Part shown: piece after piece, positions 7,121 to 13,294 of the stretch
How positions within the stretch are numbered: the stretch's first letter is position 1
Layout: the number at the start of each line of letters is the position of its first letter
Assembly: GCA_003972865.1 (NCBI GenBank)
Contig: QOAX01000046.1
Location: 1 to 13,605 of the forward strand
DNA from: Verrucomicrobiota bacterium
GTDB taxonomy: Bacteria; Verrucomicrobiota; Verrucomicrobiia; Limisphaerales; UBA1096
Length of the DNA: 13,605 bases
Direction: 5' to 3'
Made by a program: the position numbers and the translations under genes
Notes under the pieces: generated by a model
The model's input: the letters and a program-made list of their open reading frames with translations, nothing else
Told to the model about the DNA's origin: nothing
Database searches by the model: none

Positions 7121-7137
7121 TTCCCTTCAGCTTTTCC
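7067..7137 (-). repeat. Tail-leader junction repeat between diheme gene and DUF3395-like gene
   Basis: The end of the diheme gene (GKAEGK-stop) and the start of the next gene (MKHLLLTTIAAVLLVGC) form the same ATGA junction seen between the ankyrin genes at 11332-11429 and 13190-13294. The upstream body and downstream payload are unrelated to ankyrins. Confidence 0.8.
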
Positions 7138-8406
7138 GTAATCATCCTTGGGATCTTTATCATACGATTTGCCATCGTCGGTATCGTCACCCTCAGCCAC
7201 GGAGCGGAGTTTTTCCAACACATCTTCTGTGACACCATTCTCCTCGATCCAGTCCTCAAAGGCTCTCCTAACGGTGGGGTCGCGAAGTTGCTTTAGCAGC
7301 CGTTCCACTTCTTCATTTCGATCTTTCAGATTCGCGGCTTTCGGACCCGCCTTCTCATCTTTTGTCCCCGTCTGATTAAACGCCGCTTTGTAAGGGTAGT
7401 CATCTCCCACAACCTGACGGTCCTTGCCCCTCGCCGGGGGAATGATCCACTCGGCACGCTCGACATTCTCGGGGCCTTTTTTCCATGCATCTAACAATTC
7501 ACGGAAGCCACCGGCCAAACTACCCGGTTTGCGCGGCGGCATGTGTTTGTTTGGTTCCCAACCGGCGTTCATGAACAATTCAATTGTTTTCATGCCTACC
7601 CGGTGACAATCGAAGCAAGCATTGTCCTCTATATGGATTGTTCTCATATCCCAATTTTCACCACCGATAACGTAATATGGTGAGTCTTCGTCTAATTTAG
7701 GCACAACAGTTTTGTTGGTGCCGGGGATCTTGGCTGCGTTGATAAATGAGTTCGTTATGAACGGATCGCTCTGATGGCATTGCACACATTGAGCGGGAGG
7801 TGTGACGAAGGCTCGGTTAAACTCTTCGGGGTTGCTGATCCATGGCATTTCTCCTCGCATCCGGAGAGTGTCTTTGTCAAGTGTCACCCATGGACCGATG
7901 CGGTCACCGCTTTCAAAGAAAGCTGTTGCGCCCGTCTTCTTGTTGTAGCCGATCATTTGAACCGATCCGACAACATGCTTGTGACTGGAACTGTTGTTGC
8001 GACCAAAGGCAACCCAAATGACATCCGGCAGAGGTTTGCCATCCACAGTCCTGCCTTCGTATCTCTGTAGCGTCGATCCTGATACCGTGCCCTTTCCAAT
8101 CAAAGCCGGATTGTCGCAGGAAAAAAATTCTCCATAGGTTTGAACACCATTGACATAGACAGGTATTTCTACGGATTTGTCTAGGTTGACCCTTGGAGGG
8201 ACACCCAGTTCGGACTCGCACATCTTGGCGTACTCGAAGGCGGTCTTCGGGAAGCCCGCCTTCTTGACATCGTCGTCACCCCAGTTCTTCTTGTCGTTCC
8301 AGTCTTTCTTGTCTTCGTCACCGAACAATTCATCTCCGTTAAATGAGCAAACTCCAATTAGGGAAAGTACAACCACTGTGACAATGCTCGCTATTTGTAT
8401 TTTCAT
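7117..8406 (-). CDS. Secreted diheme cytochrome c-type protein
   Basis: The protein has 429 residues. Residues 4-22 form a hydrophobic export signal; the Cys at 20 does not sit in a classic lipobox. A very acidic/lysine-rich stretch (residues 24-48) follows. Two heme-attachment motifs are present, C207-V-Q-C210-H211 in TPPAQCVQCHQSDPF and C264-F-D-C267-H268 in DNACFDCHRVGMK, with several His and Met residues nearby for axial ligands. The C-terminus is charged and probably coiled (RNEEVERLLKQLRDP). It is likely an exported electron carrier or redox enzyme. The specific family is unknown to me, though the CVQCHQSDPF neighbourhood looks like conserved PVC hypothetical proteins. Its last residues, GKAEGK, are those of the ankyrin tails. 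Its ATG overlaps an ELKAEGK-stop remnant upstream and its TGA overlaps the next gene's ATG. It could pass electrons from the PQQ enzyme, but no direct evidence links them. Confidence 0.85.
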   Translation of the reverse strand: MKIQIASIVTVVVLSLIGVCSFNGDELFGDEDKKDWNDKKNWGDDDVKKAGFPKTAFEYAKMCESELGVPPRVNLDKSVEIPVYVNGVQTYGEFFSCDNPALIGKGTVSGSTLQRYEGRTVDGKPLPDVIWVAFGRNNSSSHKHVVGSVQMIGYNKKTGATAFFESGDRIGPWVTLDKDTLRMRGEMPWISNPEEFNRAFVTPPAQCVQCHQSDPFITNSFINAAKIPGTNKTVVPKLDEDSPYYVIGGENWDMRTIHIEDNACFDCHRVGMKTIELFMNAGWEPNKHMPPRKPGSLAGGFRELLDAWKKGPENVERAEWIIPPARGKDRQVVGDDYPYKAAFNQTGTKDEKAGPKAANLKDRNEEVERLLKQLRDPTVRRAFEDWIEENGVTEDVLEKLRSVAEGDDTDDGKSYDKDPKDDYGKAEGK

Positions 8407-8426
8407 TTCCCTTCAGCTTTCAGTTC
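8403..8426 (-). repeat. Ankyrin-tail remnant (ELKAEGK-stop) overlapping the diheme gene start
   Basis: On the minus strand GAACTGAAAGCTGAAGGG is followed by AAATGA, the tail codons ELKAEGK and stop, with the ATG of the diheme gene inside. A TAA a few codons upstream closes this frame, so only the tail end is left. The GAAGGG just before the ATG may act as a weak, closely spaced Shine-Dalgarno. Confidence 0.7.
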
Positions 8427-8474
8427 GAGTGTGCATCGCTTTTACAAGGCATCGCTACGTGTTTTCATGGAAAA

Positions 8475-9278
8475 CTAACGGACGGGGATATTGAAGTTAT
8501 CATCCGAAAGGTTCGGATCGGCGAAGTTAATTCGCTGCTCGACGTGGCCGTCAGCCAGTACGACATTCGGGCCCTTGCTCACGACACGAGCCACCTCTCC
8601 ATTCTGTGTTCGACCTATTTCCGCGTGACGAAAGGTTGTATTAAAATGAGGTGAGTCTTTGGTGATCATATCCGGCCACTGTTTTAGTTGTGACCAACCG
8701 TTCGCAATCGTCCAAATGGGGATATGACCATCCCAAACGAGATAAAGCTCCGATGGATTCGGGATCGAACTCTGCTTCAGATTGCGTCCCGGGTTGGGGC
8801 TCGTGTGCGGCAGGGACCATGGTAGGCGCCGATGCTTCATGGCGTGGCCGACCATGTTTGCGGAATAATCGAAGGGGATTTCCGGCCAGGTAATTGCCGG
8901 CCCAAGATTGTAGAAATTTTTTTCCTCTAATTTATACAGCCGCCGATCCGCGGGGCAGCGGAAAACATGCATTGGCACCTTGGTATAATGCAGGAGCATG
9001 CCGTGCATAGTCCAGCCATGCCCGGCGCCGACCAGACCTGGCTGAGTTGGGGCGCCCCAATAACGCTCGAACGCCAGTGGCATGTTGCTGTCGTAGTTCA
9101 AGGTGTAGAGTTGCATAGCGATTCCCATTTGCTTGAGGTTCGAGGAGCATGCGGCAAGATAGGAGGCCCTCTTGGCGCGCGCGAGTGCCGGTAACAGCAT
9201 GCTTGCCAGAATGGCAATGATGGCGATCACCACCAGTAGCTCAATGAGCGTGAATGCCCGTCTTGATTCGGCTTTCAT
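8475..9278 (-). CDS. Prepilin-type (type II secretion pseudopilin-like) protein, copy B
   Basis: The protein has 267 residues. The N-terminal 25 residues, MKAESRRAFTLIELLVVIA and on, equal those of the gene at 2778-3590, with nearly the same DNA; after LLPALA the two diverge. It has the short basic leader, the FTLIE processing site and a hydrophobic helix, then AACSSNLKQMGIAMQLY, typical of PVC prepilin-like proteins. The later FRHAEIG...GPNVVLADGHVEQR corresponds to the His-to-DG element near the C-terminus. A CPAD motif (FRCPADRR) occurs near residue 110. It is probably exported and assembled or anchored through the N-terminal helix; its role is unknown. Its ATG overlaps the TGA of the upstream ankyrin lipoprotein as ATGA, so the two are probably one transcript with coupled translation. 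Confidence 0.9.
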   Translation of the reverse strand: MKAESRRAFTLIELLVVIAIIAILASMLLPALARAKRASYLAACSSNLKQMGIAMQLYTLNYDSNMPLAFERYWGAPTQPGLVGAGHGWTMHGMLLHYTKVPMHVFRCPADRRLYKLEEKNFYNLGPAITWPEIPFDYSANMVGHAMKHRRLPWSLPHTSPNPGRNLKQSSIPNPSELYLVWDGHIPIWTIANGWSQLKQWPDMITKDSPHFNTTFRHAEIGRTQNGEVARVVSKGPNVVLADGHVEQRINFADPNLSDDNFNIPVR

Positions 9279-9637
9279 TCCCCTTCAGCTTTCAATTCTT
9301 TAGCTGTCTTGCCGCCGTGTTTGCGCAAGAAGTCGGCGGTTTCTTGATTTTTGGCCCAATCTAGCGATGTTGCGCACTCCTCATACTTTGCATTCACATC
9401 CGCACCTTTAGCAATTAACAGTTCGACAACTTCCTTGCTACCACCAACAGCCGCCGCATGCAAAGTAGTCCTTCCATACTTTCCATACTTATCCTTCGCA
9501 TTCACATCCGCACCGTTAGCTATTTGTTGTTTTACGGCCTCGATGTTTCCTGCTTCAGCAGTTTCATGAATCGACACAGACTTCGCACACCCCACCAAAA
9601 GCACGGCTGCGATTGTTGAGAGGAGGAGATGTTTCAT
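9275..9637 (-). CDS. Small ankyrin-repeat lipoprotein
   Basis: The protein has 120 residues. The leader MKHLLLSTIAAVLLVGC has a lipobox LVGC with Cys17 as the lipidation site; +2 is Ala, so outer-membrane sorting is likely if Lol rules apply. About three ankyrin units follow: SIHETAEAGNIEAVKQQI, a central TTLHAAAVGGSKEVVELLI and a degenerate ATSLDWAKNQETADFL. The tail KHGGKTAKELKAEGE ends in a TGA overlapping the pseudopilin ATG. The start forms TAATG with the stop of the sulfatase fragment upstream, a one-base overlap. It belongs to the same family as the larger plus-strand ankyrin lipoproteins at 10549-13240 but has a single module. Its likely role is envelope protein binding; the partner is unknown. 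Confidence 0.9.
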   Translation of the reverse strand: MKHLLLSTIAAVLLVGCAKSVSIHETAEAGNIEAVKQQIANGADVNAKDKYGKYGRTTLHAAAVGGSKEVVELLIAKGADVNAKYEECATSLDWAKNQETADFLRKHGGKTAKELKAEGE

Positions 9638-9935
9638 TACCTGTTGGCTCCCGGCATTTGGTTTGGTTTGATATCAACTTCCTTGATCAGTTTCTCTAGA
9701 TTTTTTCGGTTTGTGCAGTGGCTCTGGCATAACTGGGCTGGCCTGCAAGATTGTTCATTTCATTAGGATCTTTGCACAAATCATAGAACTCATAGTCCGT
9801 TGTGTCAGGAAATCGTACCAGTTTGTGTTGGCGAGTGCGAACGCCCCAGTGGAAATGTCCGGTCGCCCAGTAGGCATACCAGATGCCCTTGCGACGCTCC
9901 ACAGACAGCGGGGAACTACTCCCGCTGCCGAAATC
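9637..9935 (-). pseudogene. Sulfatase C-terminal fragment with frameshift
   Basis: The minus-strand frame from 9935 reads VERRKGIWYAYWATGHFHWG, VRTRQHKLVRF, then DYEFYDLCKDPNEMNNLAGQ, the hallmark C-terminal segment of arylsulfatase-family enzymes. It stops at TAG 9696-9698. In the next frame the natural ending continues as NLEKLIKEVDIKPNQMPGAN-R-stop at 9637-9639. The switch falls at a run of six As (T6 at 9701-9706 on the plus strand), where a seventh A would restore the frame. The catalytic N-terminal domain with the formylglycine motif is absent, and an in-frame TAA lies at 9936-9938, so this is a remnant. It is not the same sequence as the sulfatase at 1-1329. Its stop overlaps the ankyrin lipoprotein start. 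Confidence 0.85.
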
Positions 9936-10020
9936 TTAACTTGGCGAACATCATCTGTCCCGGCAGAAGCTTCAAACTTTTGAAGATGGAAAAATGGAAT
10001 CCTACAAAGACAGTTGAGAT

Positions 10021-10042
10021 TGCATACAAGCATTTGTATGCA
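10021..10042. repeat. Perfect 9-bp inverted repeat with 4-base loop
   Basis: TGCATACAA and TTGTATGCA flank the loop GCAT. It lies about 60 bp beyond the 3' end of the tRNA-Gly on the minus strand, so it could help end that transcript, but no T-run follows on that strand. It could equally be a protein-binding palindrome. On the plus strand TATAATTTT follows it. Confidence 0.5.
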
Positions 10043-10103
10043 TATAATTTTAACCGCGAGAAGTAATAGAAGGGTAAATTGACCTATTTTCTAAGGAAAA
10101 GAA

Positions 10104-10179
10104 TGGAGCGGGTGATGAGACTCGAACTCACGACAGTCACCTTGGCAAGGTGATGCTCTACCAACTGAGCTACACCCGC
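10104..10179 (-). tRNA. tRNA-Gly (anticodon GCC)
   Basis: The 76-base minus-strand sequence folds as a full cloverleaf. The acceptor stem GCGGGTG/CACCCGC is followed by discriminator T and an encoded CCA. The D arm is GCTC-AGTTGGTA-GAGC, the anticodon stem TCACC/GGTGA has the loop TTGCCAA giving anticodon GCC, and the T arm is GTGAG-TTCGAGT-CTCAT. It reads GGC and GGT glycine codons. All stems pair, with one G-U in the T stem, so it appears functional. Its 3' end shares ACCCGCTCCA with the 64-bp dispersed repeat. Confidence 0.97.
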
Positions 10180-10548
10180 TCTATCAATTACTTAGGCTGC
10201 TTTTTGCGTTGTCGCATTTTGGCTCGCTAACCATCCGCTAACCAAAATCTTACGCTACCTAGCAAAATCTGAGGCTTAAAAACACCATCCTCCTTGCTAG
10301 GCGGACGGACTATCTACCTCCCTATCGGCATAGGTCAAGTAAAGCCCATACACTTGCCATCAGGAGGCAGTTCGAACGAAGGGGGGGGTAAGCCCGGGGC
10401 ATGCAGGGGGTCGCTCTCCATACCTAAATATGGGGGTCTTCTAGACTCCAAGAGATTTCAAGAGGACAAGATCACAAGTTGAGGGGTGCTGGGTGATCAA
10501 ATTGGGTGGAGACAATCATCCTTGCATATGCTAGCTTCCAAGCACGAC
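10180..10548. other. 369-bp non-coding region between tRNA-Gly and the ankyrin lipoprotein series
   Basis: No supported gene is seen. It holds an 8-bp inverted repeat, CCTAGCAA at 10258-10265 and TTGCTAGG at 10294-10301, with 28 bases between. A G-rich stretch has runs of 8, 4 and 5 Gs at 10381-10388, 10396-10399 and 10406-10410, and another 5-G run at 10432-10436. The short open frames here have no recognisable content. The promoter of the ankyrin series should be here, but I cannot place -35 and -10 boxes confidently. The minus strand just upstream of the tRNA can be read as ...SGWLASQNATTQKAA-stop, too short to identify. Confidence 0.5.
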
Positions 10549-11382
10549 ATGAAACACCTCCTGCTCACAACAATCGCAGCCGTGCTTCTGGTGGGGTGTG
10601 GGGAGTCGCAGCAGTCGGCTCCTTCAGCAGAAGCGAAACCAGCTAATCCCGTTGCCGAAGCTAAGCCAGTAAACCCAAAAGCAAACAAGGCGCTGCTTAA
10701 TGCCTTCAAAAAAGGGGACATTGAAGCAGCTAAACAAGCTATTACTGATGGTGCGGATGTGAACGGGAAGGATAAATGGGGCCAGACTTCCGTTGAGGGG
10801 GCTCCTTTACATCAGGCGGTTAATCAAGGCAGGCAGGAAATCATCGAATTACTCATTGCCAAAAGTGCGGATGTCAACGTGAAGGATATGCTTTTTAATT
10901 TCACAGCACTAGATTGGGCTGTGAAATTGAAAAAAACAGTAACTATCAAACTACTCCACAAACACGGGGGTAAGAGTGCTGCGCAAGATTCCATTCATAT
11001 TGCTGCAAGTCTTGGAAATATTGAAGCCGTTAAAAAGCATTTGGCTGCTGGCACGGATGTGAATGCGAAGGATCAAAATGGAAAGACTCCTTTGCATTAT
11101 GCGGCTTGGAAAGGTCACAAGGAAATCGCCGAACTGCTAATCGCTAACGGTGCGGATGTGAATGCGAAGGATTATAAAGGAGTGACTCCGTTGCATGTTG
11201 CGGCTTGGGAAGGCCACACGGAAGTCGCCGAACTATTTATCGCCAAAGGTGCGGATGTGAATGCGAAGATGGAGGATGGCGATACGCCGCTAGATTTGGC
11301 CAAACGACATCCCGAAACCGCCGACCTTCTCCGCAAACACGGCGGCAAGACAGCTGAAGAATTGAAAGCTGAAGGGAAATGA
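10549..11382 (+). CDS. Ankyrin-repeat lipoprotein, two-module
   Basis: The start is the ATG at 10549 because it gives the shared leader MKHLLLTTIAAVLLVGC; the open frame extends 21 codons further upstream without signal-like content. The protein has 277 residues, with lipobox LVGC and Cys17. A Pro/Ala/Lys linker (residues 21-46) includes a repeated AEAKP-NP unit. Module 1 (about 47-143) is a degenerate ankyrin set ending LLHKHGGK. Module 2 (about 148-267) has canonical 33-residue units such as TPLHYAAWKGHKEIAELLI with ANGADVNAKD, ending LLRKHGGK. The tail is TAEELKAEGK. Ankyrin stacks bind proteins and have no catalytic role, so an outer-membrane or periplasmic scaffold is the reasonable inference. 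Its TGA overlaps the next gene's ATG as ATGA, so it is the first gene of a coupled series. Confidence 0.9.
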   Translation: MKHLLLTTIAAVLLVGCGESQQSAPSAEAKPANPVAEAKPVNPKANKALLNAFKKGDIEAAKQAITDGADVNGKDKWGQTSVEGAPLHQAVNQGRQEIIELLIAKSADVNVKDMLFNFTALDWAVKLKKTVTIKLLHKHGGKSAAQDSIHIAASLGNIEAVKKHLAAGTDVNAKDQNGKTPLHYAAWKGHKEIAELLIANGADVNAKDYKGVTPLHVAAWEGHTEVAELFIAKGADVNAKMEDGDTPLDLAKRHPETADLLRKHGGKTAEELKAEGK

Positions 11383-11429
11383 AACAACTAATCACAACAA
11401 TCGCAGCCTTGGTGCTGGTGGGGTGCGGG
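11332..11429 (+). repeat. Tail-leader junction repeat between ankyrin genes 1 and 2
   Basis: This spans RKHGGKTAEELKAEGK-stop of one gene and MKQLITTIAALVLVGCG of the next, fused by ATGA at 11379-11382. GAAGGG at 11371-11376 just before the ATG is a possible weak ribosome binding site supplied by the tail codons themselves. Equivalent boundaries lie at 13190-13294 and 13521-13605 on this strand and at 7067-7137 on the other. Confidence 0.85.
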
Positions 11430-12137
11430 CCAAGTATGTCGATTCATGATGCTGCCACTAATGGAAACATCGAAGTCGTCAAACAGCACTTGGCTTCTGG
11501 CACGGATGTGGATGTGAAGGATGAGGAAGGCGCAACTCCTTTGCATTATGCGGCAACCAAGGAAATCACCGAACTGCTGATCGCCAATGGCGCGGATGTG
11601 AATGCTAAGGATAAGTATGGAAGAACTCCTTTGCATTATGCGGTTGACAGGGAAATAGCCGAATTGCTTATCGCCAACGGCGCAAATGTGAATGCGAAAG
11701 ATGGGGATGGCGAAACGCCGCTAGATTTGACCAATACCGAAATCGCCGACCTCCTCCGCGAACACGGCGGCAAGCACGGGGTAATAAATGGCGCGGCGGC
11801 TGATGGAGACATTGAAGCAGTAAAGAAGTTCTTAGCTGTTGGCACGGATGTGAATACGAAGGATGGGTGGGAATGGACTCCTTTGCATTATGCGGCTATT
11901 CGGGGTCACAAGGAAATTGCCGAACTACTTATTGCCAAAGGTGCGAATGTGAATGCGAAGGAACAGGATGGATACACTCCATTACATTTGGCGCGTCGCG
12001 GCCACAAGGAAATCGTCGAACTTCTTATCGCTGCAGGTGCGGATGTGAATGCGAAGGGTGATGATGGCAGAACACCGCTAGATATGGCCGATGATAAGGA
12101 AACCGCCGACCTCCTCCGCAAACACGGCGCGAAATAA
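11379..12137 (+). CDS. Ankyrin-repeat lipoprotein, two-module, with shortened repeats
   Basis: The protein has 252 residues. Its leader MKQLITTIAALVLVGC carries Cys16 as the lipidation site, and the mature protein starts CGPSMSIHDAA with no Pro-rich linker. Module 1 includes two units of 30 instead of 33 residues, TPLHYAATKEITELLIANGA and TPLHYAVDREIAELLIANGA with their loops, lacking three residues around the 'xGH' turn, and ends LLREHGGK. Module 2 (from INGAAADGDIEAVKKFL) has 33-residue units and ends LLRKHGAK-stop, so the usual ELKAEGK tail is missing. The start overlaps the previous stop by ATGA. The 64-bp dispersed repeat begins 4 bp after its stop. It is probably a membrane-anchored protein-binding scaffold; its partner is unknown. 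Confidence 0.9.
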   Translation: MKQLITTIAALVLVGCGPSMSIHDAATNGNIEVVKQHLASGTDVDVKDEEGATPLHYAATKEITELLIANGADVNAKDKYGRTPLHYAVDREIAELLIANGANVNAKDGDGETPLDLTNTEIADLLREHGGKHGVINGAAADGDIEAVKKFLAVGTDVNTKDGWEWTPLHYAAIRGHKEIAELLIAKGANVNAKEQDGYTPLHLARRGHKEIVELLIAAGADVNAKGDDGRTPLDMADDKETADLLRKHGAK

Positions 12138-12140
12138 GTC

Positions 12141-12204
12141 AACTAAACCAACCCGCTCCACCACTTGAACGCCGCAGGGTTGTTGTTCAGCGGCAACAGT
12201 TAAA
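12141..12204 (+). repeat. 64-bp dispersed repeat, copy 2
   Basis: It matches the minus strand of 2651-2714 with three mismatches and follows the ankyrin stop at 12137. Here GCCGC and GCGGC flank 14 bases and could form a short hairpin. It fills most of the 110-bp gap before the next ankyrin gene, the only real gap in this series. Confidence 0.8.
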
Positions 12205-12247
12205 ACGCCTTGAAAACTGCGCTCAACGGGATGACGGTCGGCTCACC

Positions 12248-13240
12248 GTGAAATCACAACTGATCGCAATCGTCGCAGCCGTGCTGGTTGTGGGGTGTGG
12301 TGAGTCGCAGCAGTCGGTTCCTCCAGCAGAAGCGAAACCAGAACCGCCGACAGCCAAAGCACCAGACATTTCAATTCACGATGCTGCCAATACAGGAAAC
12401 ATCGAAGCCGTAAAACAACACTTGGCTGCTAATGCGGATGTGAATGTGAAGGGTATAGGGGGAATGACTCCTTTGCATCGTGCGGCTCGTGAAGGGCACA
12501 AGGAAGTCTCAGAACTTCTCATTACCAATAGTGCGGATGTGAACGCAAAGGATAAAATGGGAAGGACTCCTTTGCATCGTGCGGCTCGTGAAGGACACAA
12601 GGAAGTCGCTGAACTGCTGATTGCCAAGGATGCAGATGTGAATGCGAAGAGTGAATCCGGTTTATTTAAAGGCGAAACACCTTTAGATGAGGCCATCAAG
12701 CGCAAACGGACCGAAGTCGCCGACCTTCTACGCAAACACGGTGGTAAATATGGTTCAATTACCGTTGCTGCTAAAGTAGGAGATGTTGAAGCATTGAAGG
12801 AGTTTTTGGCTGTTGGCGTGGATGCAAGTGCGATAGGCCCTTTGTCCGCGGCGGCTTTTGGAGGTCATAAGGAATTCGTAGAACTACTAATTGCCAACGG
12901 TGCAGATGTAACTGCCAAGAATAAATATGGAAGTACTCCTTTGCATAATGCGGCAACCAAGGAAATAGCCGAATTACTGATCACCAATGGTGCGGACATC
13001 AATGCGAAGATTAATGACGGATCGTCACCTTTGCATGCAGCGGCTTTGGAAGGTCACAAGGAAGTCGCTGAGCTACTGATCGCAAAGGGTGCGGATGTGA
13101 ATGCGAGGAGTGAATCTGTTCTTGGAGAAGACAAGACAGCGTTAGATTGGGCAGTTGATCAAGATCATACCGAAACCGCCGACCTCCTCCGCAAACACGG
13201 TGGCAAGACGGGTGCAGAATTGAAAGCTGAAGGCAAATGA
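12248..13240 (+). CDS. Ankyrin-repeat lipoprotein, two-module, GTG start
   Basis: The start is the GTG at 12248, chosen because it yields the leader MKSQLIAIVAAVLVVGC, a diverged copy of the common one with Cys17 in VVGC. The protein has 330 residues. A CGESQQS...AEAKPEPP linker like that of the 10549 gene is followed by module 1, with two nearly identical TPLHRAAREGHKEV units, ending LLRKHGGK. Module 2 starts GSITVAAKVGDVEALKEFL, includes a 30-residue unit (TPLHNAATKEIAELLITNGA) and ends LLRKHGGKTGAELKAEGK. It is separated from the gene before it by 110 bp, so it may have its own promoter, but it is coupled by ATGA to the gene after it. The fold implies protein binding at the cell envelope; there is no enzymatic domain. 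Confidence 0.9.
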   Translation: MKSQLIAIVAAVLVVGCGESQQSVPPAEAKPEPPTAKAPDISIHDAANTGNIEAVKQHLAANADVNVKGIGGMTPLHRAAREGHKEVSELLITNSADVNAKDKMGRTPLHRAAREGHKEVAELLIAKDADVNAKSESGLFKGETPLDEAIKRKRTEVADLLRKHGGKYGSITVAAKVGDVEALKEFLAVGVDASAIGPLSAAAFGGHKEFVELLIANGADVTAKNKYGSTPLHNAATKEIAELLITNGADINAKINDGSSPLHAAALEGHKEVAELLIAKGADVNARSESVLGEDKTALDWAVDQDHTETADLLRKHGGKTGAELKAEGK

Positions 13241-13294
13241 AGCACCTCCTAACCACAACAATCGCAGCCGTGCTGTTCATGGGGTGTGGGAATG
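13216..13294 (+). repeat. 79-bp perfect direct repeat, copy 1
   Basis: It is identical to 13527-13605 at every base up to the window edge, at a distance of 311 bp. It covers the end of the ankyrin gene tail, the ATGA overlap and the whole leader MKHLLTTTIAAVLFMGCGN of the next gene. The true repeat may extend beyond the edge. Confidence 0.95.

Noticed and set aside
9696..9706. Programmed frameshift at the A6 run in the sulfatase fragment
   Set aside because: The run lacks a standard slippery heptamer, and the gene has already lost its catalytic domain, so a plain pseudogene is simpler.
9755..10033. 92-residue minus-strand open frame overlapping the sulfatase fragment
   Set aside because: The overlapping frame carries the recognisable sulfatase C-terminus. 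A stretch reading FEASAGTDDVRQVKIS looks protein-like but could not be assigned, so it is not called as a gene.
10294..10482. 62-residue open frame in the tRNA-ankyrin gap
   Set aside because: It crosses the G-run, has no ribosome site, signal or family resemblance, and looks like chance.
10486..10548. N-terminal extension of the first ankyrin lipoprotein
   Set aside because: The extra 21 codons would place the lipoprotein leader internally and disable export; the ATG at 10549 matches the other leaders.
12141..12204. 64-bp repeat as an integron attC site
   Set aside because: The partial inverted repeats were suggestive, but a GTTRRRY-type core is met in only one of the two copies, no matching RYYYAAC end was found and no integron integrase is in view. 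A structural search would be needed.
10740..13130. Regular repeats of about 99 bp as a possible CRISPR or satellite array
   Set aside because: The period is the 33-residue ankyrin unit in continuous coding frames; there are no spacers and no identical short repeats.
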